From assembly GCA_965207585.1 (NCBI GenBank), contig CBDBMT010000003.1:2604001-2668000 (forward strand): a DNA stretch of 64,000 nt, written 5' to 3'. This stretch comes from Bin87 sp965207585 (GTDB lineage Bacteria; Chloroflexota; Dehalococcoidia; Lucifugimonadales; UBA3495). Shown here in pieces: positions 1 to 10,008 of this stretch (position 1 is its first letter; every line of letters begins with the position of its first letter). A program made the translations under genes and the position numbers. The notes under the pieces were generated by a model that was not told where the DNA came from, did not search any database, and saw only the letters and a list, made by a program, of their open reading frames with translations.

Positions 1-2
1 CC

Positions 3-254
3 GGCGAATACTACTGGGGCGCGACCTGGACACGACCGGGCCTCGACCTGCCCAGCCGCAGCCTGTGTACCATCACCTGCCTGGCCGCCCTCGGCCGCGA
101 GGGGCCACTGCGTAGCCACATCCGCGGCGCCCTGAACATCGGCTTCACCCGGGATCAGATCATCGAGATCTTCGGGCACATGACGCTCTATGCAGGCATT
201 CCCTTCGCCCGCGGCGCCATGGACATCGCCAACGACATATTCAACAACGGTTAG
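3..254 (+). CDS. Carboxymuconolactone decarboxylase-like protein, C-terminal part
   Basis: The reading frame is open from the window edge to the TAG at 252-254 and encodes the last 83 residues of a protein whose start lies outside. The segment has the AhpD/CMD-type all-helical pattern: a helix containing RSLCTITCLAALG, then HIRGALNIGFTRDQIIEIF, then a final helix with YAGIPFARGAMDIA. Family members include gamma-carboxymuconolactone decarboxylases and AhpD-like alkylhydroperoxidases. No CxxC redox pair is visible here (the two Cys are spaced C-x4-C), so a decarboxylase-like or uncharacterised role fits better than a peroxidase. Substrate cannot be told from the sequence. Confidence 0.75.
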   Translation, partial: GEYYWGATWTRPGLDLPSRSLCTITCLAALGREGPLRSHIRGALNIGFTRDQIIEIFGHMTLYAGIPFARGAMDIANDIFNNG

Positions 255-335
255 TCGCAGGACGGCGACCCAAAAATCGCGGGGGCGACCGATGGCCGCC
301 CCCGCGTGGTTTTACCCAACCGTTGTAGGCTTCCG

Positions 336-1837
<1,502 letters not shown>

Positions 1838-1841
<4 letters not shown>

Positions 1842-2755
1842 TGTGAGCCGGCCTCACGGACGGCGTGGCCGCCGAACTGATTGCGCAAGGCGGCCAGCAA
1901 GCGCGCGCCGAAAGGCTCATCCTGCCGCGACCGGAACCGCTGGTACAGCGCGGCGGTAATCGCGGGCGTGGGAACCGCCAGTTCCACCGATTCGTTCACC
2001 GTCCAGCGACCCTCACCGGAGTCGTCCACGTAGGCAGCCAGGCTGTCCAGGCCAGGGTCCTCTTCCAACGCGCGCACCGCCAGGTCCAGCAGCCAGGAGC
2101 GCACGACGCTGCCGTGCTGCCAGGTCTTGGCAATCGCAGTCAGGTCCAGTTCGAAATCCCCTTGTTTCGCCTGCAGCAGCTCAAAACCTTCGGCGTAAGC
2201 CTGCATCAGCGCGTACTCGACGCCGTTGTGCACCATCTTGGTGAAGTGGCCGGCCCCCGTAGGACCGACGTGGGAGTAGCCCTTGTCCTCTGCGGGCGCC
2301 AGAGCCTGGAAGATCGGCTCCAGTCGTCGGAACGTTGCGGCGTCGCCGCCGACCATCAGCGAGTAGCCTTCGGTCAATCCCCAGATGCCGCCGCTGGTTC
2401 CGGCGTCCAGCAGGTGAATGCCCCGTGCGGCGAGATGCTCTCCGCGACGCAGCGTGTCCTTGTAGTTGGCGTTGCCGCCGTCGATCACTGCGTCGCCCGG
2501 TTCCAACAGGCCCGCCAGTTCGTCGATCACCGCGTCGGTCACCGCGCCCGCTGGCAACATGATCCACACCGCCCGGGGCGCGCTCAATTTTCCTGCCAAA
2601 TCCGGAACCGACTCCGCTGCCACCGCTCCGCCGGCTCCGCTGGCGGCAACCGCGTCCACGTTCTGATCGTAGACGACCAATTTGTGCCCAGCCAGCAGCA
2701 ATCGCTGCGTCATGTTGGAGCCCATGCGCCCCAGGCCAATCATCCCAAGTTCCAA
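1838..2755 (-). CDS. gnd: 6-phosphogluconate dehydrogenase (decarboxylating), short form
   Basis: Converts 6-phosphogluconate to ribulose-5-phosphate, CO2 and reduced cofactor. The N-terminal Rossmann motif is GLGRMG (residues 7-12); the family blocks GGNANYKDT and LLDAGTSGGIWG are present, followed by a helical C-terminal domain with the conserved HNGVEYA segment. At 305 aa it is the short type (YqeC/GndA-like, about 300 aa) rather than the roughly 470-aa enterobacterial form; short forms often prefer NAD+. The start is a TTG with AAGGAG 9 nt upstream; an internal ATG at 2743 is the alternative. It lies between pgi and zwf on the same strand. Confidence 0.94.
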
Positions 2756-2869
2756 AATTCTCTTCTCCTTATGCGTCCGCCGGGCCGTTGAGTTCGCGGC
2801 CCCGGTGAGGCTGTCTGCTCAATCTATGTGAGCTTCTTTGGCGATTTTGCAATGCGCGCTCCGTCCGGG

Positions 2870-4510
2870 TTACAGCGCGTCGATGATTCGCCTTATGCCA
2901 CCGGCGGGGTCGCCTCCCAGGTGCACCGACACGGTACGGCGTCCGAGATCATCCAGAGCCTGAAGGTCCCCCAACGCCTGGGCGTCGGCCAGCACGCCAA
3001 AGCTGAGATCCCATCCGGAGATCGGGATGTCCTTCTGGTGGTCCTGGGTGAGTTGCAGGAAAATGCCGGAAGCCGGGCCTCCCTTATGCAGTTGGCCCGT
3101 CGAATGCAGGAAGCGCGGCCCGTAGCCCATGGTGGTCGCAATCCGGTGTTTGGCCATCACGCGCTGGCGCAGTTCCCGGACGGCGGTCCGTATTTCCTCG
3201 GTGTCGGGCAGATACGCCATGATCGCCAGGTAGTCACCCGGTTGGCTGGCTTCCAACAGCCGGGCCAGATTGGTACCATCGTCCGACCGCGCGGCTGGCA
3301 ACCGTGCGTCTCGCTGCCACTGCTCCAGCACGCTGACCGTGCGGTCCTTGGCTCCCTGCACGTCGGGTTGATCGAAAGGATGGATGCCGAGCACGTGACC
3401 CGCGATGGCGCTGGCGTACTCCCAGCGGTAGAATTCGGCCCCCAGGTCGTACACGTCCGCCAATTCGAGCACCGTCACTGGGTGGCCGTCGTGTTGCAAT
3501 TGTTCGACCAACCCATCGGGCCCGGTGTTATCGTCGTTGGCCAGTCGCAGTTGCACGAAGAAGCGGTCGTCCCCGTAGCAGCTATCAATGGCGCCCGGCA
3601 GCGGTTCCGCCGCAACCGGGATCACGCCGGTGCCGTCCTTGCCGGTGCTTTCCGCCAGCAGTTGCTCGACCCACAGCCCAAAGGGCGCCATGCTGTCCGT
3701 GGAGATCAGCGTGAGCTTGTCCCGTCCGTGCGTGACCATCGTGCCAATCGCGGCTCCCAGCCACCCGCCCGGGTTCTCCGAAGCTGGCCCGTCATCGAGG
3801 CAGCGCGTCTGCATCCGCTCCGCCGATGCCAGCAGGCGGTCCAGATCCACTCCGGTCAGCGCGGCCGGAACCAGCCCGAAGTAGGACAGCACGGAATAGC
3901 GGCCCCCGATGTCCGGGTTGTTCAGAAACGCCCGGCGAAAATTCTCCGATCCGGCTCGTTTGGCCAGGGGCGTTTCGGGATCGGTAACGGCAATGAAGTT
4001 GTCGCCGGCGGCTTCAACGCCCAGCGCCGCTTCCACCAGGTCACGGAAGTAGGCGTAGAAGGTCAACGGCTCGGTGGTGGTTCCTGACTTGGAAGAAACT
4101 GCAAACAGGGTCCGCTTCGGATCTATCTGCCTAGTTGTTGACGTCACCCAGTCGGGCACAGTGCTGTCCAGCGTCAGCATCCGCGGATAGGCGCCGTCAG
4201 CCAGGGTGCACCCGACGACCTGCCGAATTACCTCCGGCCCCAGGCTGCTGCCTCCCATGCCCAAAAGCGCGACGCGATCGTACCCGGCCGAACGGATCGT
4301 GTCGGCGAACTCGTAAAGCCCGGGAAGCTCGGACCGCATGTCCGTGGGCAGCGTGAGCCACGCCAGGCGGTCCGATATCTCGGTAGGATCTTCGCTCCAC
4401 AGTGTATGATCGTGGGCCTGTAGCCGAGCCGGAACGCGGTCGGAATCCAGTTTGGCCGCAGCATGGGCCACCAGTTGGGAATAGTCGCCGAGGTGGTAAC
4501 GGTCGGTCAT
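2870..4510 (-). CDS. pgi: Glucose-6-phosphate isomerase
   Basis: Interconverts glucose-6-phosphate and fructose-6-phosphate. Visible are the first SIS-fold loop GMGGSSLGPE (residues 84-93) and the phosphate-binding SSKSGTTTE (139-147). The C-terminal third (KHRIATTMGYGPRFLHSTGQ, then a Lys/Gly-rich segment) resembles PGI halves found in bifunctional transaldolase/PGI proteins, but no transaldolase domain is present. The start at 4510 is chosen over an in-frame ATG at 4558 because GAGGGAG sits 6-7 nt upstream of it and the upstream ATG overlaps the predicted -10 element. It is the first gene of a pgi-gnd-zwf group and would feed zwf directly. Confidence 0.94.
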   Translation of the reverse strand: MTDRYHLGDYSQLVAHAAAKLDSDRVPARLQAHDHTLWSEDPTEISDRLAWLTLPTDMRSELPGLYEFADTIRSAGYDRVALLGMGGSSLGPEVIRQVVGCTLADGAYPRMLTLDSTVPDWVTSTTRQIDPKRTLFAVSSKSGTTTEPLTFYAYFRDLVEAALGVEAAGDNFIAVTDPETPLAKRAGSENFRRAFLNNPDIGGRYSVLSYFGLVPAALTGVDLDRLLASAERMQTRCLDDGPASENPGGWLGAAIGTMVTHGRDKLTLISTDSMAPFGLWVEQLLAESTGKDGTGVIPVAAEPLPGAIDSCYGDDRFFVQLRLANDDNTGPDGLVEQLQHDGHPVTVLELADVYDLGAEFYRWEYASAIAGHVLGIHPFDQPDVQGAKDRTVSVLEQWQRDARLPAARSDDGTNLARLLEASQPGDYLAIMAYLPDTEEIRTAVRELRQRVMAKHRIATTMGYGPRFLHSTGQLHKGGPASGIFLQLTQDHQKDIPISGWDLSFGVLADAQALGDLQALDDLGRRTVSVHLGGDPAGGIRRIIDAL

Positions 4511-4548
4511 GGCAACTCCCTCGCCTGGCATTTGGACGCTATGAGGCG

Positions 4549-4577
4549 ATTTTAGCACACCCGATTTTCACTCTCAG
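4549..4577 (-). promoter_or_regulatory. Promoter of pgi-gnd-zwf
   Basis: On the minus strand, CTGAGA (-35; 4 of 6 match to TTGACA), a 17-bp spacer and TAAAAT (-10, at 4549-4554) preceded by TGC, an extended -10. It lies about 40 nt upstream of the pgi ATG. Confidence 0.55.
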
Positions 4578-4608
4578 TTATGACGGAACGGTAACGGCGC
4601 GTCCGGCG

Positions 4609-4614
4609 TATAAT
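4609..4614 (+). promoter_or_regulatory. -10 element upstream of the alpha/beta hydrolase
   Basis: A perfect TATAAT at 4609-4614, 32 nt before the ATG of the following gene. No convincing -35 hexamer sits 16-18 bp upstream, so only the -10 is called. Confidence 0.45.
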
Positions 4615-4646
4615 CTGCGCCAAATCCCGGGAGCCTATGGACGGTC

Positions 4647-5546
4647 ATGCCAGACTCTGAAATGCACAGCAACGAATCCACGCCACAATCAGCCAACGCC
4701 GCGATCGGCGATCTGGATGTGCACTACCTCGATTGGAATGGCGACGGCGAGCCGCTGCTCGCCCTGCATGGGCTGGCGTCCTCCGGCCATTGGTACCGCC
4801 GGGTCGCGCCTTTCCTGTCCGGCCGGTACCGCGTAATCGCCCCCGACCAGCGCGGTCACGGCGCAACCACCCAGGCGTCGGCCGGTTACGATTGGCAGAC
4901 CCTGGCGGAGGACGCCGTGCGGCTGATGGACCATTTCGGCATTTCGCGGGCGCCGGTGCTTGGCCACTCGTGGGGCGGCCACGTGGCCAGCAACCTCGCC
5001 ATGCGCTTTCCCGATCGCGTGACCCGCGTGGTAATGATCGACGGCGGATTTCAGGACGGCGGCCTGCTCCCCGAACCCACCTGGGAGGCGTTTCAACAGC
5101 GCTTGGCCCCGCGTCTGGTGGCCGGAACCCGCGAGGAATACCTCGCCAGGCTGGCCGCGAATCTGTCCTTTTGCTGGGGAGACGACCTGGCGGAAATCGC
5201 GCTGACCATGGTCCATGAGGGGTCCGGCGGCCAGATGTACGACAACCTGCGTCCGCAGAATCACGCGCAGGTCCTGGAGACCATGTGGAACGAACCGCCT
5301 TCCGTGGTGTTGCCGCGGATCACGGCGCCTGCATTGGTCATCGCTGCGGGTCCCCGCGCCGACCGCGCCAACTCCCAATTTTCGAGGCAGCGCGAGGTGA
5401 TGGTCGCCGCAGCGGAACAGGCCCTGTCCAACGGACGGGTCCACTGGATCTCGGATACTATCCATGACATCGGGTACCACAAACCCGAGGAGTTGGCGTC
5501 GGTGATCCTGGAGTTCCTGGCGCAGGACTCGCGCAGCCGAACATAA
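4647..5546 (+). CDS. Alpha/beta fold hydrolase
   Basis: A 299-aa single-domain alpha/beta hydrolase. The oxyanion-hole HG lies at residues 41-42, the DQRGHG strand-turn at 67-72, and the nucleophile elbow GHSWGG at 106-111 with Ser108 as nucleophile. The acidic residue is probably in the segment around APALVIAAG, and the catalytic His is most likely near residue 277 in DTIHDIGYHKP. Close families include esterases, haloperoxidase-like enzymes and C-C bond hydrolases; the substrate cannot be read from the sequence. It is monocistronic, with its own TATAAT upstream and a hairpin immediately after the stop. An ATG at 4662 is a possible alternative start. Confidence 0.9.
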   Translation: MPDSEMHSNESTPQSANAAIGDLDVHYLDWNGDGEPLLALHGLASSGHWYRRVAPFLSGRYRVIAPDQRGHGATTQASAGYDWQTLAEDAVRLMDHFGISRAPVLGHSWGGHVASNLAMRFPDRVTRVVMIDGGFQDGGLLPEPTWEAFQQRLAPRLVAGTREEYLARLAANLSFCWGDDLAEIALTMVHEGSGGQMYDNLRPQNHAQVLETMWNEPPSVVLPRITAPALVIAAGPRADRANSQFSRQREVMVAAAEQALSNGRVHWISDTIHDIGYHKPEELASVILEFLAQDSRSRT

Positions 5547-5570
5547 AAAGAGCGGCCATGTCGGCCGCTC
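5546..5570 (-). terminator. Rho-independent terminator of the ABC exporter genes
   Basis: Perfect 8-bp stem GAGCGGCC / GGCCGCTC with a 5-nt loop (5550-5570). Read on the minus strand it is followed by TTTTT, so it ends transcripts coming from the ABC genes, whose stop lies 24 bp upstream. It also abuts the stop codon of the convergent alpha/beta hydrolase and could stall readthrough from that side. Confidence 0.8.
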
Positions 5571-5593
5571 GCACCCGGTTCGCTTCGATGCGG

Positions 5594-7522
5594 TCAATCG
5601 GCGGCCGCGGGCGACAGCCCGTCCGCGCCGATCACCTCACCGCCGACCGGCGCAACGTCGACCGCAGGCCCGGACAGCCCGTAGTTGATGGCATAGAGCT
5701 GAGCGTAGACGCCGCCGGCTTCCAGCAGCTCGTCGTGGGAGCCAACCTCGGCCACGCGGCCCCGGTCCAACACCACGATCTTGTCCGCGTTGCGTATGGT
5801 GGAAAGCCGGTGCGCGATCACTATCGAGGTCCGGTCCCGCAGGATGCGGTTCAGGGCCTGTTGGATCAGCAGCTCGGTGTGGGTGTCGATGTTGGCCGTG
5901 GCTTCGTCCAGCACCAGGATTCTTGGATTGCCCACGATCGCACGGGCGAAGCTGATCAACTGCCGCTGTCCGATGCTCAGGTTGACGCCGCGTTCCGCAA
6001 GTTCCGCCTCGTAGCCGCCGTCCATTTCCATGATGAAGTCATGGGCGCCCACGGCTTTGGAGGCGGCGATCATATCTTCTTCGGTCGCGTCCTCGTTCTG
6101 GTACCGGATGTTCTCGCTCACCGTCCCGGAGAACAGGTAAGGCTCCTGCAACACCATGCTCATCTGGTGCACCAGCGATTTTCGGGTCACGTCCCGCAAG
6201 TCGTATCCGTCGACGGTGATCGACCCGTCCGTAACGTCCGCCGACCGGTGCAGCAGGTTCACCAGGGTGCTTTTGCCCGCGCCGGTCGATCCCACCAGCG
6301 CAACGTTCTCGCCGGCCTTGATGTGCAGGTTGACGTTCTTCAGTACGTCGGTGCCCTCCACATAGTGGAAAGTCACGTCGTTGTAGCGGATTTCGCCTTT
6401 GACCTCGGGCAACTGCGCGGCGCCAGGCTTGTCCATGATGTCCGGGTCGAGGTCCAGCACCTCGAAGATCCGGACGCCGGCCGCCATCGCTCGCTGTAAC
6501 TGGCTGTACTGCATTGTCAACTGGCGGATCGGCTCGAAGAAACGCTGGATCCAGAGCGCGAACGCGGCCAACGTGCCCACCTCCAGTGCGTCCCGCTGGA
6601 GCAGGAAGCCGCCAAACAGCACCACTCCGATTCCGATGCCCAGTCCGATGAGCAACTCAACCAGGGGCTGCAGCATTCCCGAGTAACGCGCCGCTTCCAG
6701 GTTGGCGTCCAGGTATTCCTGATTCAGCGTCCGGAAATGCGCCAGGTTCTCATCCTGGCGGTTCAGGCTCTGCACCACCCGCACGCCGGTGATGTTCTGG
6801 TTGTATTCGCCGTTGACCATGGCGATGGCTCGACGGATGCGCATGAAAGAATGGCGAGCGAAGCGCTGCCAGTACATCATGATCACCGTCAATATCGGCA
6901 CCACCAGCATGCACACCAGCGCCAACTGCCAGTCAATCACCAGCATCAGGATGATGATCGCGCCGACGGTCACCAGCTCCGCCAACGCCAGGGCCAGCAG
7001 CTCGAACGTCTCCTGCAACTGCAGGATATCCGACTGCATCCTGGACATGATGCGGCCGATGGGCGTCCGGTGGTAGAAGGCGTTGGACTGGTTCTGCAGG
7101 TGGCTGAACATCCCCGAGCGCAGGTCGTACAGGATGTGCTGCCCGGTCAGCGATATGAAAATGAACTGGAGCCGGTTGGACAGGAAGTGGATCACCGTGA
7201 TGACCATGAAGGCGGCGCCAATGACGTGAACGCGATTCACGCTGCCTTCGGCGATTGCCCAGTCAATGCCGTACTTGATCAGCAACGGGATCGCCGCGTT
7301 CACCGCGGCATAGGTCAGCAGGGACGCTAACGCGATGAGCGCGAACTTGCGGTAGGGCTTGATGTAGGTCATGAACCGCGTTACGACCCGGTTGTCGTAC
7401 ACGCGGCCAACCACGTCCTCATCCGTCAGGTTGTCGTTGGTGGGAGCGAACATGCTGTCTGCGGAGGTGCCGCGCATCCCCCGCATCATGCCGCCGCCCA
7501 TGCCGCCGCCGCCGCGCATCAT
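5594..7522 (-). CDS. ABC exporter half-transporter with the competent ATP-site Walker B
   Basis: A 642-aa fused membrane-ATPase subunit of the multidrug/lipid exporter (type IV ABC) class. An exporter transmembrane domain with six predicted helices spans about residues 58-330; the nucleotide-binding domain has Walker A GSTGAGKST (411-419), signature LSIGQ (515-519), Walker B ILVLDE (535-540, catalytic Glu540) and the H-loop His571. The signature deviates from LSGGQ while the catalytic Glu is intact; the partner encoded just upstream shows the opposite pattern. The N-terminus (about residues 2-17) is a Met/Gly/Arg-rich low-complexity stretch. Its ATG overlaps the partner's stop by 4 bp. The transported substrate is unknown. 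Confidence 0.93.
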   Translation of the reverse strand: MMRGGGGMGGGMMRGMRGTSADSMFAPTNDNLTDEDVVGRVYDNRVVTRFMTYIKPYRKFALIALASLLTYAAVNAAIPLLIKYGIDWAIAEGSVNRVHVIGAAFMVITVIHFLSNRLQFIFISLTGQHILYDLRSGMFSHLQNQSNAFYHRTPIGRIMSRMQSDILQLQETFELLALALAELVTVGAIIILMLVIDWQLALVCMLVVPILTVIMMYWQRFARHSFMRIRRAIAMVNGEYNQNITGVRVVQSLNRQDENLAHFRTLNQEYLDANLEAARYSGMLQPLVELLIGLGIGIGVVLFGGFLLQRDALEVGTLAAFALWIQRFFEPIRQLTMQYSQLQRAMAAGVRIFEVLDLDPDIMDKPGAAQLPEVKGEIRYNDVTFHYVEGTDVLKNVNLHIKAGENVALVGSTGAGKSTLVNLLHRSADVTDGSITVDGYDLRDVTRKSLVHQMSMVLQEPYLFSGTVSENIRYQNEDATEEDMIAASKAVGAHDFIMEMDGGYEAELAERGVNLSIGQRQLISFARAIVGNPRILVLDEATANIDTHTELLIQQALNRILRDRTSIVIAHRLSTIRNADKIVVLDRGRVAEVGSHDELLEAGGVYAQLYAINYGLSGPAVDVAPVGGEVIGADGLSPAAAD

Positions 7523-9327
7523 AGGGCAGCCCTCCCGTAAGCCGGCACCGCCGCCTCCAGCAAAACTTCCTCCTGGGGGCGCAGTTGCAGTTCGTAGATG
7601 CTCTGGTAGATCCCGCCCTTGCGCACCAGTTCCTCGTGGGAGCCACGTTCCGCGATGACGCCCTTGTCCAGCACCAGGATCTGGTCCGCTTCCCGCACGG
7701 TGCTGAGGCGATGAGCGATCACAAAGGTGGTCCGGCCTTTCATCACCTCGGTCATCGCCCGGTGAATTTGCCGTTCGGTCTCGACGTCGACGCTGGAGGT
7801 GGAGTCGTCCAGGATCAACACCGGCGGGTCGATCAGTATCGTCCGCGCGATGGACAGACGCTGCCGTTGTCCTCCCGATAGCGTGGTCCCACGCTCGCCG
7901 ACCCAGGTGTCGTATCCGCCGGGCAACGCCATGATCTGGTCGTGCAGTTGGGCGACCTTGGCCGCGCGTTCCACGTCCTCCTGGGTGGCGCCCACCACGC
8001 CGTAGGCGATGTTGTCCCGGATGTTGGCGCTGAACAGGTACACGTCCTGGTGGACGATGCCCACGTTGTGGCGCAGAGACTGCAACGTGAAATCCCGGAT
8101 GTCCATGCCATCGATGGTGATCTTGCCCGACGTTACGTCATAGAAGCGCGGCAACAGGCTGACCACGGTGGTTTTCCCGCTGCCCGGGGCGCCCAGGATA
8201 GCCGTAACCTGGCCCGGCTTCGCGTCCAGATCCACTTTGCGCAGAGCCGGGGAGCGGTCTTCATAAGCGAAGGCGACATCGTCGAAGCGAACGTGGCCGG
8301 TAGCGCGGGTCACATTCTGGGCGTTCGGCCGCTCCGAAACCGGTGATACCGTGTCCAGCACATTGAACAACCGTTGGCCGGATGAGATCGCCCTGGAGAA
8401 GGTGTTGATGATCTGGGCGGAAGCTCGAATCGGGAAGGTAAGCTGGTTGAGGTAAAGGAAGAACATGGCAAGCTGACCGGGCGTGAGGTCTCCACGCACC
8501 ACCAGCCAGCCTCCGATCCAGAGGATGACTCCCAGCGCGAAGGTGAAATACAACGTCATCCACGCGCTGTTGGTGCCCTGCATCCGCTCGGCGTCGTAAT
8601 ACTCGACGCGCAGCTCTTCGGCCTTCCGGTTGTACTTGGAACGCTCGTAGTCCTCGGACGCGAAAGCCTTCACCACGTGCATACCGGCCAGGTTCTCCTG
8701 GAGAACGGTTACCGATTCACCCATGACCTCCTGCACGTGCAGCCATTTGCGCCGCAGCGCGCGCATGACAAAGGAGGAGCGCAGTACGATGGCCGGCACG
8801 AAAATCATGCTCAGCAACGCCAACTGCCAGTTCACCACGAACAGGATGATTGGAATCGCCAGGATCCGGATCACCACGTCAAGTGAGCGGATCATGCCCA
8901 TGTTCACGAAGCGACGCATGGCCTCCACGTCGGCCGTCGCTCGGGACATCAGGTCGCCGGTGTGTTCCTTGTCGTGGAAGGCGAAGCTCACGTTCTGGAG
9001 CTTGTCGTACAGAAGGTTCCTGCAGTCGAAGGCGACCTTTTGCGACAGCGATTCCGTGGTGTAGGTGCGGGCGAAGTCACAGAAACCGCGTCCCAGGCTG
9101 ACCCCGAGGATTCCGAGGCCGTACATCGCCAGGGCCGCCAGCGTGAAATCCTTCCTGAAGAACCCCTTAGTCTCCGCGTCCTGGCCCACCATCAGGTCGA
9201 TGGCGCTGCCGAACAGCCACGGCAGGGCAAGGGAGAATCCAATGGACACCAGGGCGGTGATGTAGGCCAGGGAAAGCCGCGTCGGGTACACGCCGGCCAT
9301 GCCGATGATGCGCCAGAGTATGCCCAT
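7519..9327 (-). CDS. ABC exporter half-transporter with a degenerate Walker B
   Basis: A 602-aa transporter subunit: exporter transmembrane domain over about residues 15-310, then Walker A GAPGSGKTT (379-387), a canonical signature LSGGQ (483-487) and Walker B LILDD (504-508), where Asp508 replaces the catalytic Glu. In heterodimeric exporters such as TM287/288 and BmrCD, the subunit carrying Asp here forms the non-hydrolysing site together with the partner's altered signature. That matches the LSIGQ of the adjacent gene. It is the first gene of the pair and is preceded by a good promoter. Exported substrate unknown; drug, lipid or peptide are all possible. Confidence 0.93.
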   Translation of the reverse strand: MGILWRIIGMAGVYPTRLSLAYITALVSIGFSLALPWLFGSAIDLMVGQDAETKGFFRKDFTLAALAMYGLGILGVSLGRGFCDFARTYTTESLSQKVAFDCRNLLYDKLQNVSFAFHDKEHTGDLMSRATADVEAMRRFVNMGMIRSLDVVIRILAIPIILFVVNWQLALLSMIFVPAIVLRSSFVMRALRRKWLHVQEVMGESVTVLQENLAGMHVVKAFASEDYERSKYNRKAEELRVEYYDAERMQGTNSAWMTLYFTFALGVILWIGGWLVVRGDLTPGQLAMFFLYLNQLTFPIRASAQIINTFSRAISSGQRLFNVLDTVSPVSERPNAQNVTRATGHVRFDDVAFAYEDRSPALRKVDLDAKPGQVTAILGAPGSGKTTVVSLLPRFYDVTSGKITIDGMDIRDFTLQSLRHNVGIVHQDVYLFSANIRDNIAYGVVGATQEDVERAAKVAQLHDQIMALPGGYDTWVGERGTTLSGGQRQRLSIARTILIDPPVLILDDSTSSVDVETERQIHRAMTEVMKGRTTFVIAHRLSTVREADQILVLDKGVIAERGSHEELVRKGGIYQSIYELQLRPQEEVLLEAAVPAYGRAAL

Positions 9328-9464
9328 TAGCGACCGTCACCTCGGACGGGGCTGGCCAGCGACATGGCCGCAAGAGTGCGAGCCAGACTACGAGAATCGC
9401 AAGGGCGCGTGGCATCCGCTACGAACCCGGAAACGATTATGAAATCGGATAGCATAGGCCATGC

Positions 9465-9493
9465 AATATACACCCGACGGCAATACAGGGCAA
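9465..9493 (-). promoter_or_regulatory. Promoter of the ABC exporter operon
   Basis: Minus strand: TTGCCC (9488-9493), exactly 17 bp, TATATT (9465-9470). It lies about 140 bp upstream of the first ABC gene start. The same TTGCCC-17 bp design occurs upstream of two other genes in the window. Confidence 0.55.
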
Positions 9494-9522
9494 GTTTAGC
9501 CGGGCGTTGAATCGGGCAATTT

Positions 9523-9948
9523 TCAGCCCGCTACCCGCAACAGCGTCACCACCATCGCTGCCACCATGCCGCCTACGCCCAGCAGCATCGCTGCCACCAG
9601 GCCCACCAGCCATTTGACGATGCCAGTCTTGAAATCGGCCATGCTGGTTTTCAAGTCCGCGACCGCGTTCGCCACCTTGGCAACTTCCCCCCTGACGACA
9701 GCGACCTCCCCCCTGACGACAGCGACCTCGCCTCTGACCTCGGCGATTTCGCCTCTGACCTCGGCGATTTCGCCTCTGACCTCGGCAAACTCGTCGTGCA
9801 TTTCGGTTCTGAGCTCTCGCAGATCTGCTTTGGTCGCCAACTCGCCGGTTACGAGGTTGGCAATCTCTTCAGTGATGACGTCGGCTTGCTCGTCGGGAAA
9901 ACCGACTTCGCGCAGTCGTCGCTGCATCCGCAAGGTGTCCAATAGCAT
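9523..9948 (-). CDS. Coiled-coil protein with C-terminal membrane anchor (CCDC90/DUF1640-like)
   Basis: A 141-aa protein of unknown function. Residues about 40-105 are a continuous heptad-type coiled coil built from seven-residue units (EIAEVRG, EVAVVRG) repeated about five times. Residues about 113-138 form one hydrophobic helix (WLVGLVAAMLLGVGGMVAAMVV). The N-terminal part (LREVGFPDEQADVITEEIA) resembles the start of DUF1640/CCDC90-type proteins. Such proteins are tail-anchored with the coiled coil in the cytoplasm; in mitochondria relatives act as assembly or scaffold factors, which cannot be transferred here. It is a single gene between argS and the ABC operon, all on the minus strand. 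Confidence 0.7.
   Translation of the reverse strand: MLLDTLRMQRRLREVGFPDEQADVITEEIANLVTGELATKADLRELRTEMHDEFAEVRGEIAEVRGEIAEVRGEVAVVRGEVAVVRGEVAKVANAVADLKTSMADFKTGIVKWLVGLVAAMLLGVGGMVAAMVVTLLRVAG
9692..9796. repeat. 21-bp tandem repeat inside the coiled-coil gene
   Basis: Five head-to-tail 21-bp units start at 9692, 9713, 9734, 9755 and 9776; units 3 and 4 are identical and units 1 and 2 differ by one base. Each unit encodes exactly one heptad of the coiled coil, so gain or loss of a unit changes coiled-coil length by one heptad without a frameshift. Confidence 0.85.
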
Positions 9949-10008
9949 AATGATGCGACTCCAAGATTCAGGTTGCTGGCGGCGGAGGGCAGTGAGCAGT
10001 TACACTCG

